Origin: UBA668 sp038328705
GTDB taxonomy: Bacteria; Actinomycetota; Acidimicrobiia; Acidimicrobiales; Ilumatobacteraceae
Length of the DNA stretch: 19,627 nt
NCBI GenBank assembly: GCA_038328705.1
Contig: JBBQMG010000072.1
Location: 1-19,627, forward strand
Direction of reading: 5' to 3'
Every line of letters begins with the position of its first letter. Position 1 is the first letter of the stretch. Position numbers and translations under genes: made by a program. Shown piece after piece: positions 1 to 6,977 of the stretch. The notes below the pieces were generated by a model that ran no database searches, was not told the origin of the DNA, and was given only the letters and a program-made list of their open reading frames with translations.

Positions 1-197
1 AGCGCGGTGCGCACATGCCCAGCGGCATACATCTCGACCTTGTCTGTCGGCTCGACGAGTTCACTGGCGAGGTCGCTCGGCTGGTAGCGCTCGGGGCCGG
101 GCTTGCCCATCCACTGCGTCACGAACCGTACGGCTCGATCGCCAACCTGACGGACCCGGATGGTAACCAGTTCGATCTCTGTGCCTATCGGCCCTGA
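1..197 (+). CDS. VOC/glyoxalase-like protein, C-terminal fragment
   Basis: This is the 3' end of a gene cut by the left edge of the window; the frame is open from base 3 and ends at TGA 195-197. The visible ~64 residues read like the last half of a vicinal-oxygen-chelate (glyoxalase/bleomycin-resistance) module: a strand with HLDLVC, a helix containing VARLVALGA, then a final strand pair ending in LTDPDGNQFDLC. That DPDGN-x-F pattern is typical of Glyoxalase_6-like members. A reaction cannot be assigned because the N-terminal half and most metal ligands are missing; the family includes glyoxalases, dioxygenases and resistance proteins. It ends 33 bp before the transporter gene on the same strand, so co-transcription is possible. 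Confidence 0.7.
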   Translation, partial: RGAHMPSGIHLDLVCRLDEFTGEVARLVALGAGLAHPLRHEPYGSIANLTDPDGNQFDLCAYRP

Positions 198-230
198 CGC
201 GACCGTGTCCCGACGCGATAGAACCTCCGG

Positions 231-1832
231 GTGCACGTACTGATCGACAACCCGGTTCTGCTGCTGTTCGTCGTGATCGGCGTCGGTGGCGCACTGGGCA
301 GCGTGCGTGTGAAGGGTGTTGCGCTCGGCCCGGCGGCCGCGCTGTTCGTCGGGTTGGCCGTCTCCGCCTACGACGACCGCCTGGCCAACACACCCGCCAT
401 CGTGTCCTCGATCGGGCTGGCGCTGTTCATCTACACGGTCGGACTGGCCTCGGGGCCATCGTTCCTGGCTGAGCTTCGCCGCGGAGGCGCGAAGGTGCTG
501 GTCGGTGTCACGGCGTTGCTGGCACTCTTCACCGTCGCACTCGCAGGGGTCGGTCAGCTCTTCGGCTTCGATGCCGGGGAGCGTGCCGGACTGTTCGCCG
601 GCTCGCTCACGAACACACCCGCACTCTCCGCGGCACTGCAGACACTGGGCAAGCAGGTGACGGCGGGTGCGGTCACCGACCCGGTGGTCGGCTACTCGCT
701 TGCGTATCCGTTCGGGGTTCTGATGATGCTGTTCGCCGCACAGTGGTCGCTGCGTAGGCGCCGCTCCCCGTCAATGGCCGCGAGCGCAACCAGCGCGCCC
801 GCTACTCGCAACACCACCAGCGCCACGGTTCGGGTGGAGCGAGCCGACCTTCCCCCGCTTGGCGAGCTGCGTCACTGGCAGGGTTCGCACGTGGCCTTCT
901 CGCGATACGAACACGAGGGCCAGGTGGAGCTGGCGACCACTGACATACTGCTCGTGCCCGGCGACCTCTGTGTGGTGATTGGCGCACCCGACGAAGTCGA
1001 ACGGTTCATTGCATGGGCCGGTGAGCGCAGCACCCGCCATCTTGCCCTCGATCGCACCACCTTCGACTTCCGTCGGATCTCGGTCTCCAACAGGGCATTG
1101 GCGGGAGTGCACCTTCGCGAACTGGACTTGGAAGGCCGCTTCGGTGCAACGGTGACGCGGGTTCGTCGCGGCGACAGCGACGTCGTTGCCGACCTCGACT
1201 TCGTCCTACGTCTCGGCGATCGGCTGCGAGTGGTTGGACCATCCAGTCGTCTGCCGGAAGTCGCTGTGCTGCTGGGCGATTCGGACCGGGGGCTCGGAGA
1301 GGTCGATGCAATGGGATTCGCGATCGGCATGTCGATCGGTTTGCTCATCGGTCTGATCTCGATCCCGCTGCCCGGTGGCGGCTCGGTGCAGCTGGGTGTT
1401 GGTGGTGGCCCGCTGATTGCCGGCCTCGTGCTCGGGACGTTCTCGCGTACCGGTCGCATCACCTGGCAAGTGCCGCATGCAGCCAACCTGACGCTGCGCC
1501 AGCTCGGCATCTTGATCTTCCTCGCTTCGGTCGGCATTCGATCCGGCGCTACATTTGCCGATGCTGCGGGTACCGCGGTGGGCGCACGCCTTGCGCTCGC
1601 TGCGCTGATCGTGACGGTCGTGTTGGCGTTGGCCAGTGTGCTGTTGATGCGGATTCTGGGCAGCGAGCCCGAGTCGGCTGCCGGCCAGATTGCGGGCATC
1701 GAGACCCAGCCGGCCGTGCATGCCTATGCGTCCGAGAGCACCGAAGGCGACGAACGGGTCGATGCCGGCTACGCCCTCGTGCTGCCGCTGGCCATGATCC
1801 TCAAACTGATATTTGTCCAGCTGCTGATCTGA
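231..1832 (+). CDS. AspT/YidE-family transporter with two RCK_C (TrkA-C) domains
   Basis: A 533-residue integral membrane protein of the aspartate:alanine exchanger (AAE) family. The order is complete: an N-terminal membrane half (about residues 5-175) with the family-type segment GLFAGSLTNTPALSAA, two cytosolic RCK_C/TrkA-C domains (about 198-272 and 280-350), and a C-terminal membrane half (about 355-533) containing GIETQPAVHAYASE. The duplicated membrane module with two central RCK_C domains and the 530-560 residue length match AspT, YidE and YbjL. AspT itself exchanges aspartate for alanine; most relatives have no proven substrate, so specificity is left open. The start is GTG 231, the first in-frame start. 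No Shine-Dalgarno precedes it; a weak -10-like TAGAAC lies at 219-224. Transcription converges on the binding-protein gene across a hairpin at 1861-1892. Confidence 0.85.
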   Translation: MHVLIDNPVLLLFVVIGVGGALGSVRVKGVALGPAAALFVGLAVSAYDDRLANTPAIVSSIGLALFIYTVGLASGPSFLAELRRGGAKVLVGVTALLALFTVALAGVGQLFGFDAGERAGLFAGSLTNTPALSAALQTLGKQVTAGAVTDPVVGYSLAYPFGVLMMLFAAQWSLRRRRSPSMAASATSAPATRNTTSATVRVERADLPPLGELRHWQGSHVAFSRYEHEGQVELATTDILLVPGDLCVVIGAPDEVERFIAWAGERSTRHLALDRTTFDFRRISVSNRALAGVHLRELDLEGRFGATVTRVRRGDSDVVADLDFVLRLGDRLRVVGPSSRLPEVAVLLGDSDRGLGEVDAMGFAIGMSIGLLIGLISIPLPGGGSVQLGVGGGPLIAGLVLGTFSRTGRITWQVPHAANLTLRQLGILIFLASVGIRSGATFADAAGTAVGARLALAALIVTVVLALASVLLMRILGSEPESAAGQIAGIETQPAVHAYASESTEGDERVDAGYALVLPLAMILKLIFVQLLI

Positions 1833-1860
1833 CGCTGGACGGCCAGCCGGACGGCGCGCA

Positions 1861-1892
1861 AAGGGGGCGCCGGCCGCGGCCGACGCCCCCTT
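1861..1892. terminator. Hairpin between convergent genes, probable bidirectional terminator
   Basis: A perfect 9-bp inverted repeat (aagggggcg at 1861-1869, cgccccctt at 1884-1892) encloses a 14-nt GC-only-but-one loop. It lies 28 bp after the AspT-type gene stop and 29 bp after the convergent binding-protein gene stop, where a shared terminator is expected. Because the stem ends AA/TT, a short T run follows in either direction, but there is no long U tract. Confidence 0.6.
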
Positions 1893-1921
1893 CGACGTAC
1901 GACTTCAGTTGTCGAATTCGA

Positions 1922-3133
1922 TCAGAGTTTGATCGAGGGATCGAGGAACTCGTTGGTGACGATGTCCTCGGCCTTGAGGCCCTCCTTGGGCGGGCTGTCC
2001 TTGGCGGTGTAGACCGGCGTCGCCTTTGCGATGAGGTCGTTGACACGAGCCATGTCGAAGCTGCCCATCACACCATCGGCGCCGTTGGCAACGAGGCCGT
2101 CAGCCTTGATGGTTGCGACGCCGTAGTCGGCTGCACCCTGGGTGTAGGTCCAACCAAAGTCGGCACCGAACGTGGCTGACGCGTCGAGAATGATGGCGTT
2201 GGTCCGTTCGGGAGTGTTGACGTAATCGACACTTGCCTGCTGGATGATCGGTACCAGCTTCTTGAAGCAATCGGAGTACTTGGTGATGTTCTCCGGCTTG
2301 GTGGCGATGGACTCGGCGTAGTTCTTCCAGCCGACATCGTTGATGTACTGGTACTTGACTTCCTTGCCCCAGTCCTTCAGCTCGTTCTTGTAGAGGTACG
2401 GCTCGGCCGAGCCGAAGCCCTGCTGCGCCGACTTGCCCTCGTCGGTGACGAACAGGCTCGGATCGCCGGTGTACGAGCCGTCGACCTGTTCCTTGGAGAG
2501 CACACCTGTGGCGGTGAAGAAGTCCATGTAAGCCGCGCCGCCGAAGTAACGCACCTTCACGTTGGCCTTGCCGAGGCCGGCAATGTCAGTGACGTCGGGG
2601 TACGTCGCCGGATCCCACATGATCATCTGCGGGTTCTTCTCGAAGCCCGACTCGATGGCCACGGTGGGGAATGTTGCCGAGTTCTGGATGGCCTCGTCGG
2701 TGTACACGTAGCCGAGGAGGATGTCCTCGTTCTGGTACATGATCGACGTGACGCTCTGGAAGTTCTGCGCTGCACCACCGGACTGGACGGAGATCTTGAC
2801 ACCCGTGTCGGCGCCGGTGGCGTCGATCAACGGGCCGGTGACGATGGCCTTGGCCTTGTCGATCGTGTAGCCCGCGCCGACCATCTGGTACAGGAAGCCG
2901 TGCTCGGCTTCGGGCATCCAGTCGGTCTGAATGGTGACAGTCTCCGGGCAAATGCCGGCAAGTGCCCCAGCGGCGCCGGCGGGCGCCGTTGAGTCGCTGG
3001 CAGGCATCGTGGTCTCGCTGGCGGGCGTCGTGGCGTTGCTACTGGTGCTGGTCGCGTCGTCGCCGCAAGCTGCGAGCACGAATGCTGCGAGCACGGGAAG
3101 CGCGAGCAGCTTGCTGCTGCGTCGGTTAATCAT
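1922..3133 (-). CDS. ABC transporter substrate-binding lipoprotein (NMT1/SsuA-like)
   Basis: Predicted extracytoplasmic solute-binding protein of the importer encoded just upstream. I chose ATG 3133 because AAAGGAG (3139-3145) sits 5 nt before it; a GTG at 3157 adds eight residues but has no such site. The 403-residue protein starts with a lipoprotein signal: positive MINRRSSK, a hydrophobic stretch, and lipobox L-A-A-C with Cys23 as the lipidation site, then a Ser/Thr/Ala linker to about residue 60. The mature part opens with TIQTDWMPEAEHGFLY, which resembles the start of NMT1/THI5/SsuA-type binding proteins (aromatic/pyrimidine, sulfonate or nitrate/taurine-like ligands). It is longer than a typical SsuA (about 320-340), so the ligand is not predictable. 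It is the last gene of the minus-strand block, 84 bp after the permease, with a hairpin in that gap. Confidence 0.85.
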   Translation of the reverse strand: MINRRSSKLLALPVLAAFVLAACGDDATSTSSNATTPASETTMPASDSTAPAGAAGALAGICPETVTIQTDWMPEAEHGFLYQMVGAGYTIDKAKAIVTGPLIDATGADTGVKISVQSGGAAQNFQSVTSIMYQNEDILLGYVYTDEAIQNSATFPTVAIESGFEKNPQMIMWDPATYPDVTDIAGLGKANVKVRYFGGAAYMDFFTATGVLSKEQVDGSYTGDPSLFVTDEGKSAQQGFGSAEPYLYKNELKDWGKEVKYQYINDVGWKNYAESIATKPENITKYSDCFKKLVPIIQQASVDYVNTPERTNAIILDASATFGADFGWTYTQGAADYGVATIKADGLVANGADGVMGSFDMARVNDLIAKATPVYTAKDSPPKEGLKAEDIVTNEFLDPSIKL

Positions 3134-3138
3134 GTGGG

Positions 3139-3145
3139 CTCCTTT
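3139..3145 (-). promoter_or_regulatory. Strong Shine-Dalgarno for the binding-protein gene
   Basis: The minus strand reads AAAGGAG here, 5 nt upstream of ATG 3133. This sets the start codon. It is unusual in this window, where most genes have overlapping or leaderless-type starts, and fits high translation of a binding protein. Confidence 0.75.
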
Positions 3146-3168
3146 GTAGTTGTTCACGCTGGGTTCAG

Positions 3169-3186
3169 GAGGCTGCGAGCAGCCTC
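3169..3186 (-). promoter_or_regulatory. Intercistronic hairpin between permease and binding-protein genes
   Basis: The minus strand reads gaggctgctcgcagcctc, a perfect inverted repeat that folds as a 7-bp stem with a CTCG loop. It lies 36 bp upstream of the binding-protein start and 32 bp after the permease stop, with no T run. In ABC operons such hairpins can stabilise a separate binding-protein transcript or partly terminate read-through; either role here is inferred. Confidence 0.5.
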
Positions 3187-3217
3187 GGGTTGGATTGTGG
3201 ATCTGGTGGCTGGTGGT

Positions 3218-4105
3218 TCAGCGAGTCGATTCATGCCAATGACCCACCACGATCTTGGTGAGCCATCCGAAGAACAAGAAGACGGTGATGCCCAGCAGGG
3301 CCACCAGGACGAGGCCGCCGTAGATCAAAGGGAACTTGATCTTCTGCCGGTACTCCTCGATGACGATTCCGATGCCAGGGTTGCCTCCAGACCGGAAGAA
3401 CTGTTCACCGACAACGGCACCGATGACGGAGAGGCCGGCCGCGATGCGAAAGCCGGTGAAGATGGCAGGCATTGCGGATGGGAGCTGCAGCTTGAAGAGT
3501 CGCGTGGGCCGCGATACTCCGCTGAGCGTGAACAGATCGTGCTGGCCCTTGTCGGCCGACAGCAACCCGAACAAGGTGTTGCTGGCAACCGGGAAGATGG
3601 AGATCATCACGCAGACGAAGATTCGGGGCTGCAGGCCGAAGGGAAAGATTGCCGCGATGACGGGCACGATCGCCAGCACCGGCGTGGCCTGCAAGGCGAC
3701 GAGGTACGGGTACACCGCTCGCTCCGCCCATTTGGCTCTGGCCATGATGACGGCAAGGGACATCCCCACCACAATGGTGATGATCAACCCAACGCCGGCC
3801 ACGAACGCAGTCCATGCAAGGCCGTGGAGCAGCTTGGAACGCGGGCCGGAGGTGAGGAAGGCCTGATCGACAACGGTGAACGGAGAAGGGATCAGGAAGC
3901 CAGGCTTGTCGAACAACAATCGCAAGCCGCTCTCGTGCATCCATTGCCACAGCGCGATGAACAGCACGAACAGGGCCAACGGCCCGAACACTGTGCTCCA
4001 TTCGAAGCGATCGGTGGGCGTGGGCGGGGGCGCATCGAGGATTGCGTCCTCCACGGCGCCGGCGTCGGTGCCCGGAACGATGAACGGGGAAGGGAGGGTG
4101 TTCAT
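3218..4105 (-). CDS. ABC transporter permease (BPD_transp_1, SsuC/TauC-like)
   Basis: A 295-residue inner-membrane permease, probably acting as a homodimer with the adjacent ATPase. After a ~35-residue acidic, proline-rich N-terminal tail there are about six hydrophobic segments, the first near residues 38-55 (GPLALFVLFIALWQW). The cytoplasmic coupling (EAA-like) loop is visible as LPSAMPAIFTGFRIAAGLS around residues 210-230, followed by GAVVGEQF; this is the pattern of the SsuC/TauC/ThiX permease group. The ATG overlaps the ATPase stop as ATGA (4102-4105), indicating translational coupling. Length and topology are normal for the family. The ligand depends on the binding protein and cannot be inferred from the permease. 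Confidence 0.9.
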   Translation of the reverse strand: MNTLPSPFIVPGTDAGAVEDAILDAPPPTPTDRFEWSTVFGPLALFVLFIALWQWMHESGLRLLFDKPGFLIPSPFTVVDQAFLTSGPRSKLLHGLAWTAFVAGVGLIITIVVGMSLAVIMARAKWAERAVYPYLVALQATPVLAIVPVIAAIFPFGLQPRIFVCVMISIFPVASNTLFGLLSADKGQHDLFTLSGVSRPTRLFKLQLPSAMPAIFTGFRIAAGLSVIGAVVGEQFFRSGGNPGIGIVIEEYRQKIKFPLIYGGLVLVALLGITVFLFFGWLTKIVVGHWHESTR

Positions 4106-4893
4106 GCGTGCGCTCCGCGCAGTTGGAGGGAGATCTCGCCGGAGAGGCGTGCAAACTCCGGGTTGAATCGCAGCTCGGGCACACGTGGGTACTCGAAGGG
4201 CACCTTGAACTCGGCGATGATGCGGCCCGGACGGGCGCTCATCACCAGGACACGTGTGGACAGGAAGACGGCCTCGCTGATGGAGTGGGTGATGAACAAT
4301 CCAGCGAAGCGCTCACGACCGAACAGTCCGATGACTTCGTCGTTGAGTCGCTCACGAGTGATCTCGTCGACCGCACCGAACGGCTCGTCGAAGAGAAAAA
4401 CCTTCGGATCGAGCACCAGGGTGCGCGCCAGCGATGCCCGCATCTTCATACCGCCCGAGAGTTGCTTGGGATACTTGCGTTCGAAGCCGGCGAGGCCGAC
4501 CAGCTTGACGCTGGCTTGGGCACGGCGCCGGCGTTCAGCCTTTGGTATACCTTGCAGCTCGGCCAGCAACTCCACGTTGCGCAGCACGTTACGCCACTGC
4601 AACAGCGTGGCGTCCTGGAACACGTATCCGACCTTCGTACGATCGACCATGACCGAGCCGGTGGTGGGTGGGTTGAGGCCCGATGCGATTTTCAGCAGTG
4701 TGCTCTTGCCGCAGCCCGATGGGCCAACGACGGTGACGAACTCGCCCGGTGACACGTCGAAGCTGGTCTCGCTGAGTGCATGCGTGCCGTCGGGGTAGAC
4801 CATCGAAACCCCGTTGAAGCTCAGTGCTGGAGCAGTACTCATCTGGGCAACCATAGTGGGTGCACCCGTTTCTGCATGCGCCGCGTGGTTCAT
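4102..4893 (-). CDS. ABC transporter ATP-binding protein (SsuB/TauB-like)
   Basis: A 263-residue nucleotide-binding subunit powering the adjacent permease. All core motifs are intact: Walker A GPSGCGKST (residues 57-65), Q-loop GYVFQDATLLQW, signature LSGGMKMR, Walker B VFLFDEPFGAVDE and switch histidine ITHSISEAV. The Q-loop and D-loop wording (YVFQDATLLQW, DEPFGAVDE) is typical of the nitrate/sulfonate/taurine/pyrimidine-precursor importer group. ATG 4893 is chosen because it overlaps the stop of the SDR gene as TGATG; internal ATGs at residues 14 and 18 would leave a gap. Its own stop overlaps the permease start, so SDR, ATPase and permease form a coupled trio. Confidence 0.92.
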   Translation of the reverse strand: MNHAAHAETGAPTMVAQMSTAPALSFNGVSMVYPDGTHALSETSFDVSPGEFVTVVGPSGCGKSTLLKIASGLNPPTTGSVMVDRTKVGYVFQDATLLQWRNVLRNVELLAELQGIPKAERRRRAQASVKLVGLAGFERKYPKQLSGGMKMRASLARTLVLDPKVFLFDEPFGAVDEITRERLNDEVIGLFGRERFAGLFITHSISEAVFLSTRVLVMSARPGRIIAEFKVPFEYPRVPELRFNPEFARLSGEISLQLRGAHA

Positions 4894-5660
4894 CAGTGCA
4901 TCACCATTCCGCCGCTGACATTCATTGCCTGACCTGTGCAGTATCGGGCCTGGTCAGAGGCCAAGAAGAGGGCCATATCGGCCACCTCCCCGGGCTCCGC
5001 ACAGCGGCCCAACGGCGACATCGCAGACCACTTGGCAACCATCTCCGGCGTACGCGTGGCGGCGCCCATCTCGGTGAGTACATAGCCCGGACAGATGCAG
5101 TTCACCCGAATACCGTGCTCGCCCAGCTCGATGGCCGAAACACGGGTGAGGCTGATGACAGCGGCCTTCGACGCGGCGTAGTGCGCCTGGTTCGGTGAGC
5201 CCATCTTGCCGCCCATGCTGGCCATGTTGATGATGGAGCCACCGCCCTGTGCGGAGTCGATCATCGCCCGCGCGGCCACCTGCGTGGTCAGCAACATCGC
5301 GCGTACGTTGATGTCGAACGTGCGGTCCCAGTCATCGACTGTGATGTCGAGCAGCGGCGCCATGTGCAGGATGCCAGCGTTGTTGACCAGCACGTCGATG
5401 CCGCCGAGTGTGTCGATTGCGGTCTGCGTGACCTGGCGGGCGCTGGCGGGGTCGATGAGATCGACGTCGAGTGCCACGGCGCCGAGTCGTTCGGCCGTTG
5501 CCCTGCACTGATCGCTTTCGCGGTCGAGGAGAGCGAGGCTCGCGCCTTCGGCGGCGAACGTCTCCGCAATGGCGGCACCAATTCCGCGCGCCGCCCCGGT
5601 GATGAGGACTCGCCTGCCGGCGAGGCGGCCTGCTGCGGGGGCATCGCGTTCGGTCACCAT
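4893..5660 (-). CDS. Short-chain dehydrogenase/reductase (classical SDR)
   Basis: Predicted cytosolic NAD(P)-dependent alcohol/ketone oxidoreductase, 255 residues from ATG 5660. Seen: TGAARGIG cofactor loop (21-28), D46 at the end of beta-2 (favours NAD(H)), NNAG (93-96), N118, S148, and YAASK with Y161 and K165, so the catalytic tetrad is complete. The substrate is unknown; the family covers sugar alcohols, diols, hydroxy acids and aromatic alcohols. The frame extends to 5717, with another ATG at 5672, which would add four residues; 5660 is preferred because TACGAT at 5671-5676 looks like a -10 box. The stop overlaps the ABC ATPase start (TGATG). This enzyme is built into the transporter operon and likely acts on the imported compound or its first product. 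Confidence 0.9.
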   Translation of the reverse strand: MVTERDAPAAGRLAGRRVLITGAARGIGAAIAETFAAEGASLALLDRESDQCRATAERLGAVALDVDLIDPASARQVTQTAIDTLGGIDVLVNNAGILHMAPLLDITVDDWDRTFDINVRAMLLTTQVAARAMIDSAQGGGSIINMASMGGKMGSPNQAHYAASKAAVISLTRVSAIELGEHGIRVNCICPGYVLTEMGAATRTPEMVAKWSAMSPLGRCAEPGEVADMALFLASDQARYCTGQAMNVSGGMVMH

Positions 5661-5670
5661 GACGTCCAGC

Positions 5671-5676
5671 ATCGTA
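5671..5676 (-). promoter_or_regulatory. Candidate -10 box for the SDR-ABC operon
   Basis: The minus strand reads TACGAT, matching the actinobacterial TANNNT -10 pattern with A at position 5. It ends 10 nt before ATG 5660, predicting a leader of only a few nucleotides. No clear -35 is visible. It also overlaps the alternative ATG at 5672. Confidence 0.35.
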
Positions 5677-5747
5677 GGACAGCGATTGTTACCACCGGCG
5701 CGGAGTGGTGTGAACACTCTGTTTCGTGATCAGCTGGCCCTCTCCAC

Positions 5748-5792
5748 CGTTTGTGCACTTTCGATCGCCAGGCGGCGAAAACTGCACAAACG
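5748..5792 (-). promoter_or_regulatory. Long inverted repeat between amidohydrolase and SDR genes (terminator or operator)
   Basis: Ten-base arms cgtttgtgca (5748-5757) and tgcacaaacg (5783-5792) are perfectly complementary. After a small internal mismatch the stem continues with tttcg/cgaaa (5759-5763, 5776-5780), leaving a 12-nt loop. On the minus strand it begins 6 nt after the amidohydrolase stop, as a terminator would, but no T run follows. It also lies about 70-90 bp upstream of the SDR start, so TTTGTGCA/TGCACAAA could be half-sites for a dimeric regulator. The sequence does not decide between the two. Confidence 0.5.
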
Positions 5793-5798
5793 CTGGGT

Positions 5799-6977
5799 TC
5801 AGGGGGTGACGATCTGCCCGGCTTTGATGACGACTCTCGTGACAGGGGCGAAGGCAATTGCCTCGCGGACCGTCTCTGCCGGAAGTATTACCAGGTCAGC
5901 GACATCGCCCAGTGAGGCGCCGGCGGCGCCCACACCCATCATGCGGCGGACCGCGCTGCTGACCATGCCGTATGCGTCGGGCGGGAGGACATGGCCGGCC
6001 ATGATCATCAGCGACGCCGTCTCCAGACAGTCGCCGCGACCGACTGGATTGAACGGGTCCTGCAGGTTGTCGGCACCGGCGGCAACGTTGACTCCCGCCA
6101 CTGCCAGTGGGCCGACCGGGGCCAGCGCCCGCGGGGTGCCAATGCGATGCTCACGGCCCTGCAGGAACAGGTTGCTGCTGGGCAGCGCAACGACCGAGAT
6201 GCTGGCCGCAGCCAGCTTTTCGGCAACGCGTTGCTGAACCGCCTCCGGTTGCATCACCAGGCTGACGCAGTGGCTGGCGGCCACCCCATGGGGGAAGCCG
6301 GTGCGCAATACTCGATCGGCCAGGTCCTCCAGTGCGAAGCGGGTGGGGTCCAACGTCTCGTCGGTGTGCAGGTCGACGGGCAGTCCGGCCTCGGCGGCCA
6401 TCGTCAGGAAGCTGTCGTTGGCCGCCGCCGGATCGTCCTCCAGGTGCGGGCAACCACCGATGCCGTCGATACCGAGCGCAAGGGCGTCGCGCAGCAGCGC
6501 CCTCTGTTGGGCGCCGGCAGAGCCGACGCTGGGCCAGCCGCAGAGCGCGAAGATCTCGATGCTGACCAGACCTGCGAGACGGTCGCGCACCCGCAGGAGC
6601 GCGTTGATGGATGTGAGCCCGTTGGCCTCGGTGAGGTCTGCGTGCGTGCGAATCGCGGTGGCGCCATTGGCGGCGATGAGGCGCGCTGCGCGCTCGGCGC
6701 GTACTTCGGTGTCGGCCTCGGTGATGCGGTCGCGGGCGGCTTCGATGTTGAATATCGCGCCCATCAGGTCGCCCGTGGGGTTCGGCACCGTTTCGGCGAG
6801 GAAGGCCTTGTCGAGGTGCGCGTGCGCTTCTGCCATGGCGGGCAGCACCAGTCGGTGAGCTGCGTCGAGCGTCATCGCGCCGATGGCCGGTTCGGCACTG
6901 ACGACGCCGTCCACGATGTGCACGGTGGTGACGGTGCCATCGGCGAGCAGCGCATTGGTGATGGTGAGATCAGCCAC
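5799..6977 (-). CDS. Metal-dependent amidohydrolase, cytosine-deaminase-like
   Basis: Predicted cytosolic hydrolase or deaminase of the amidohydrolase superfamily, 392 residues from GTG 6977. Metal-site motifs occur in family order: HAHLDK with H52 and H54, DLHTDET, ASHCVSL, and the late aspartate in GADNLQDPFNPVG. The last motif parallels GHDDVxDPWYPLG of CodA-type cytosine deaminases, so the CodA/AtzC-like branch is the best fit; the changes around it argue against assuming cytosine as substrate. The N- and C-terminal strands (DLTITNALL, RVVIKAGQIV) form the usual small beta-sandwich. GTG 6977 overlaps the GGT stop by 8 nt; another GTG at 7010 would add 11 atypical residues. An inverted repeat follows the stop. 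Confidence 0.85.
   Translation of the reverse strand: MADLTITNALLADGTVTTVHIVDGVVSAEPAIGAMTLDAAHRLVLPAMAEAHAHLDKAFLAETVPNPTGDLMGAIFNIEAARDRITEADTEVRAERAARLIAANGATAIRTHADLTEANGLTSINALLRVRDRLAGLVSIEIFALCGWPSVGSAGAQQRALLRDALALGIDGIGGCPHLEDDPAAANDSFLTMAAEAGLPVDLHTDETLDPTRFALEDLADRVLRTGFPHGVAASHCVSLVMQPEAVQQRVAEKLAAASISVVALPSSNLFLQGREHRIGTPRALAPVGPLAVAGVNVAAGADNLQDPFNPVGRGDCLETASLMIMAGHVLPPDAYGMVSSAVRRMMGVGAAGASLGDVADLVILPAETVREAIAFAPVTRVVIKAGQIVTP

Noticed and set aside
3134..4798. Long open frame on the plus strand (554 codons) opposite the permease and ATPase genes
   Set aside because: It lies antisense to two genes with clear family motifs, its translation is charged low-complexity with no domain, and it is explained by GC-rich codon bias.
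5661..5798. Possible TPP riboswitch ahead of the NMT1-like importer operon
   Set aside because: I looked for the conserved CUGAGA and ACCUGA elements and did not find them; only the inverted repeat is present.
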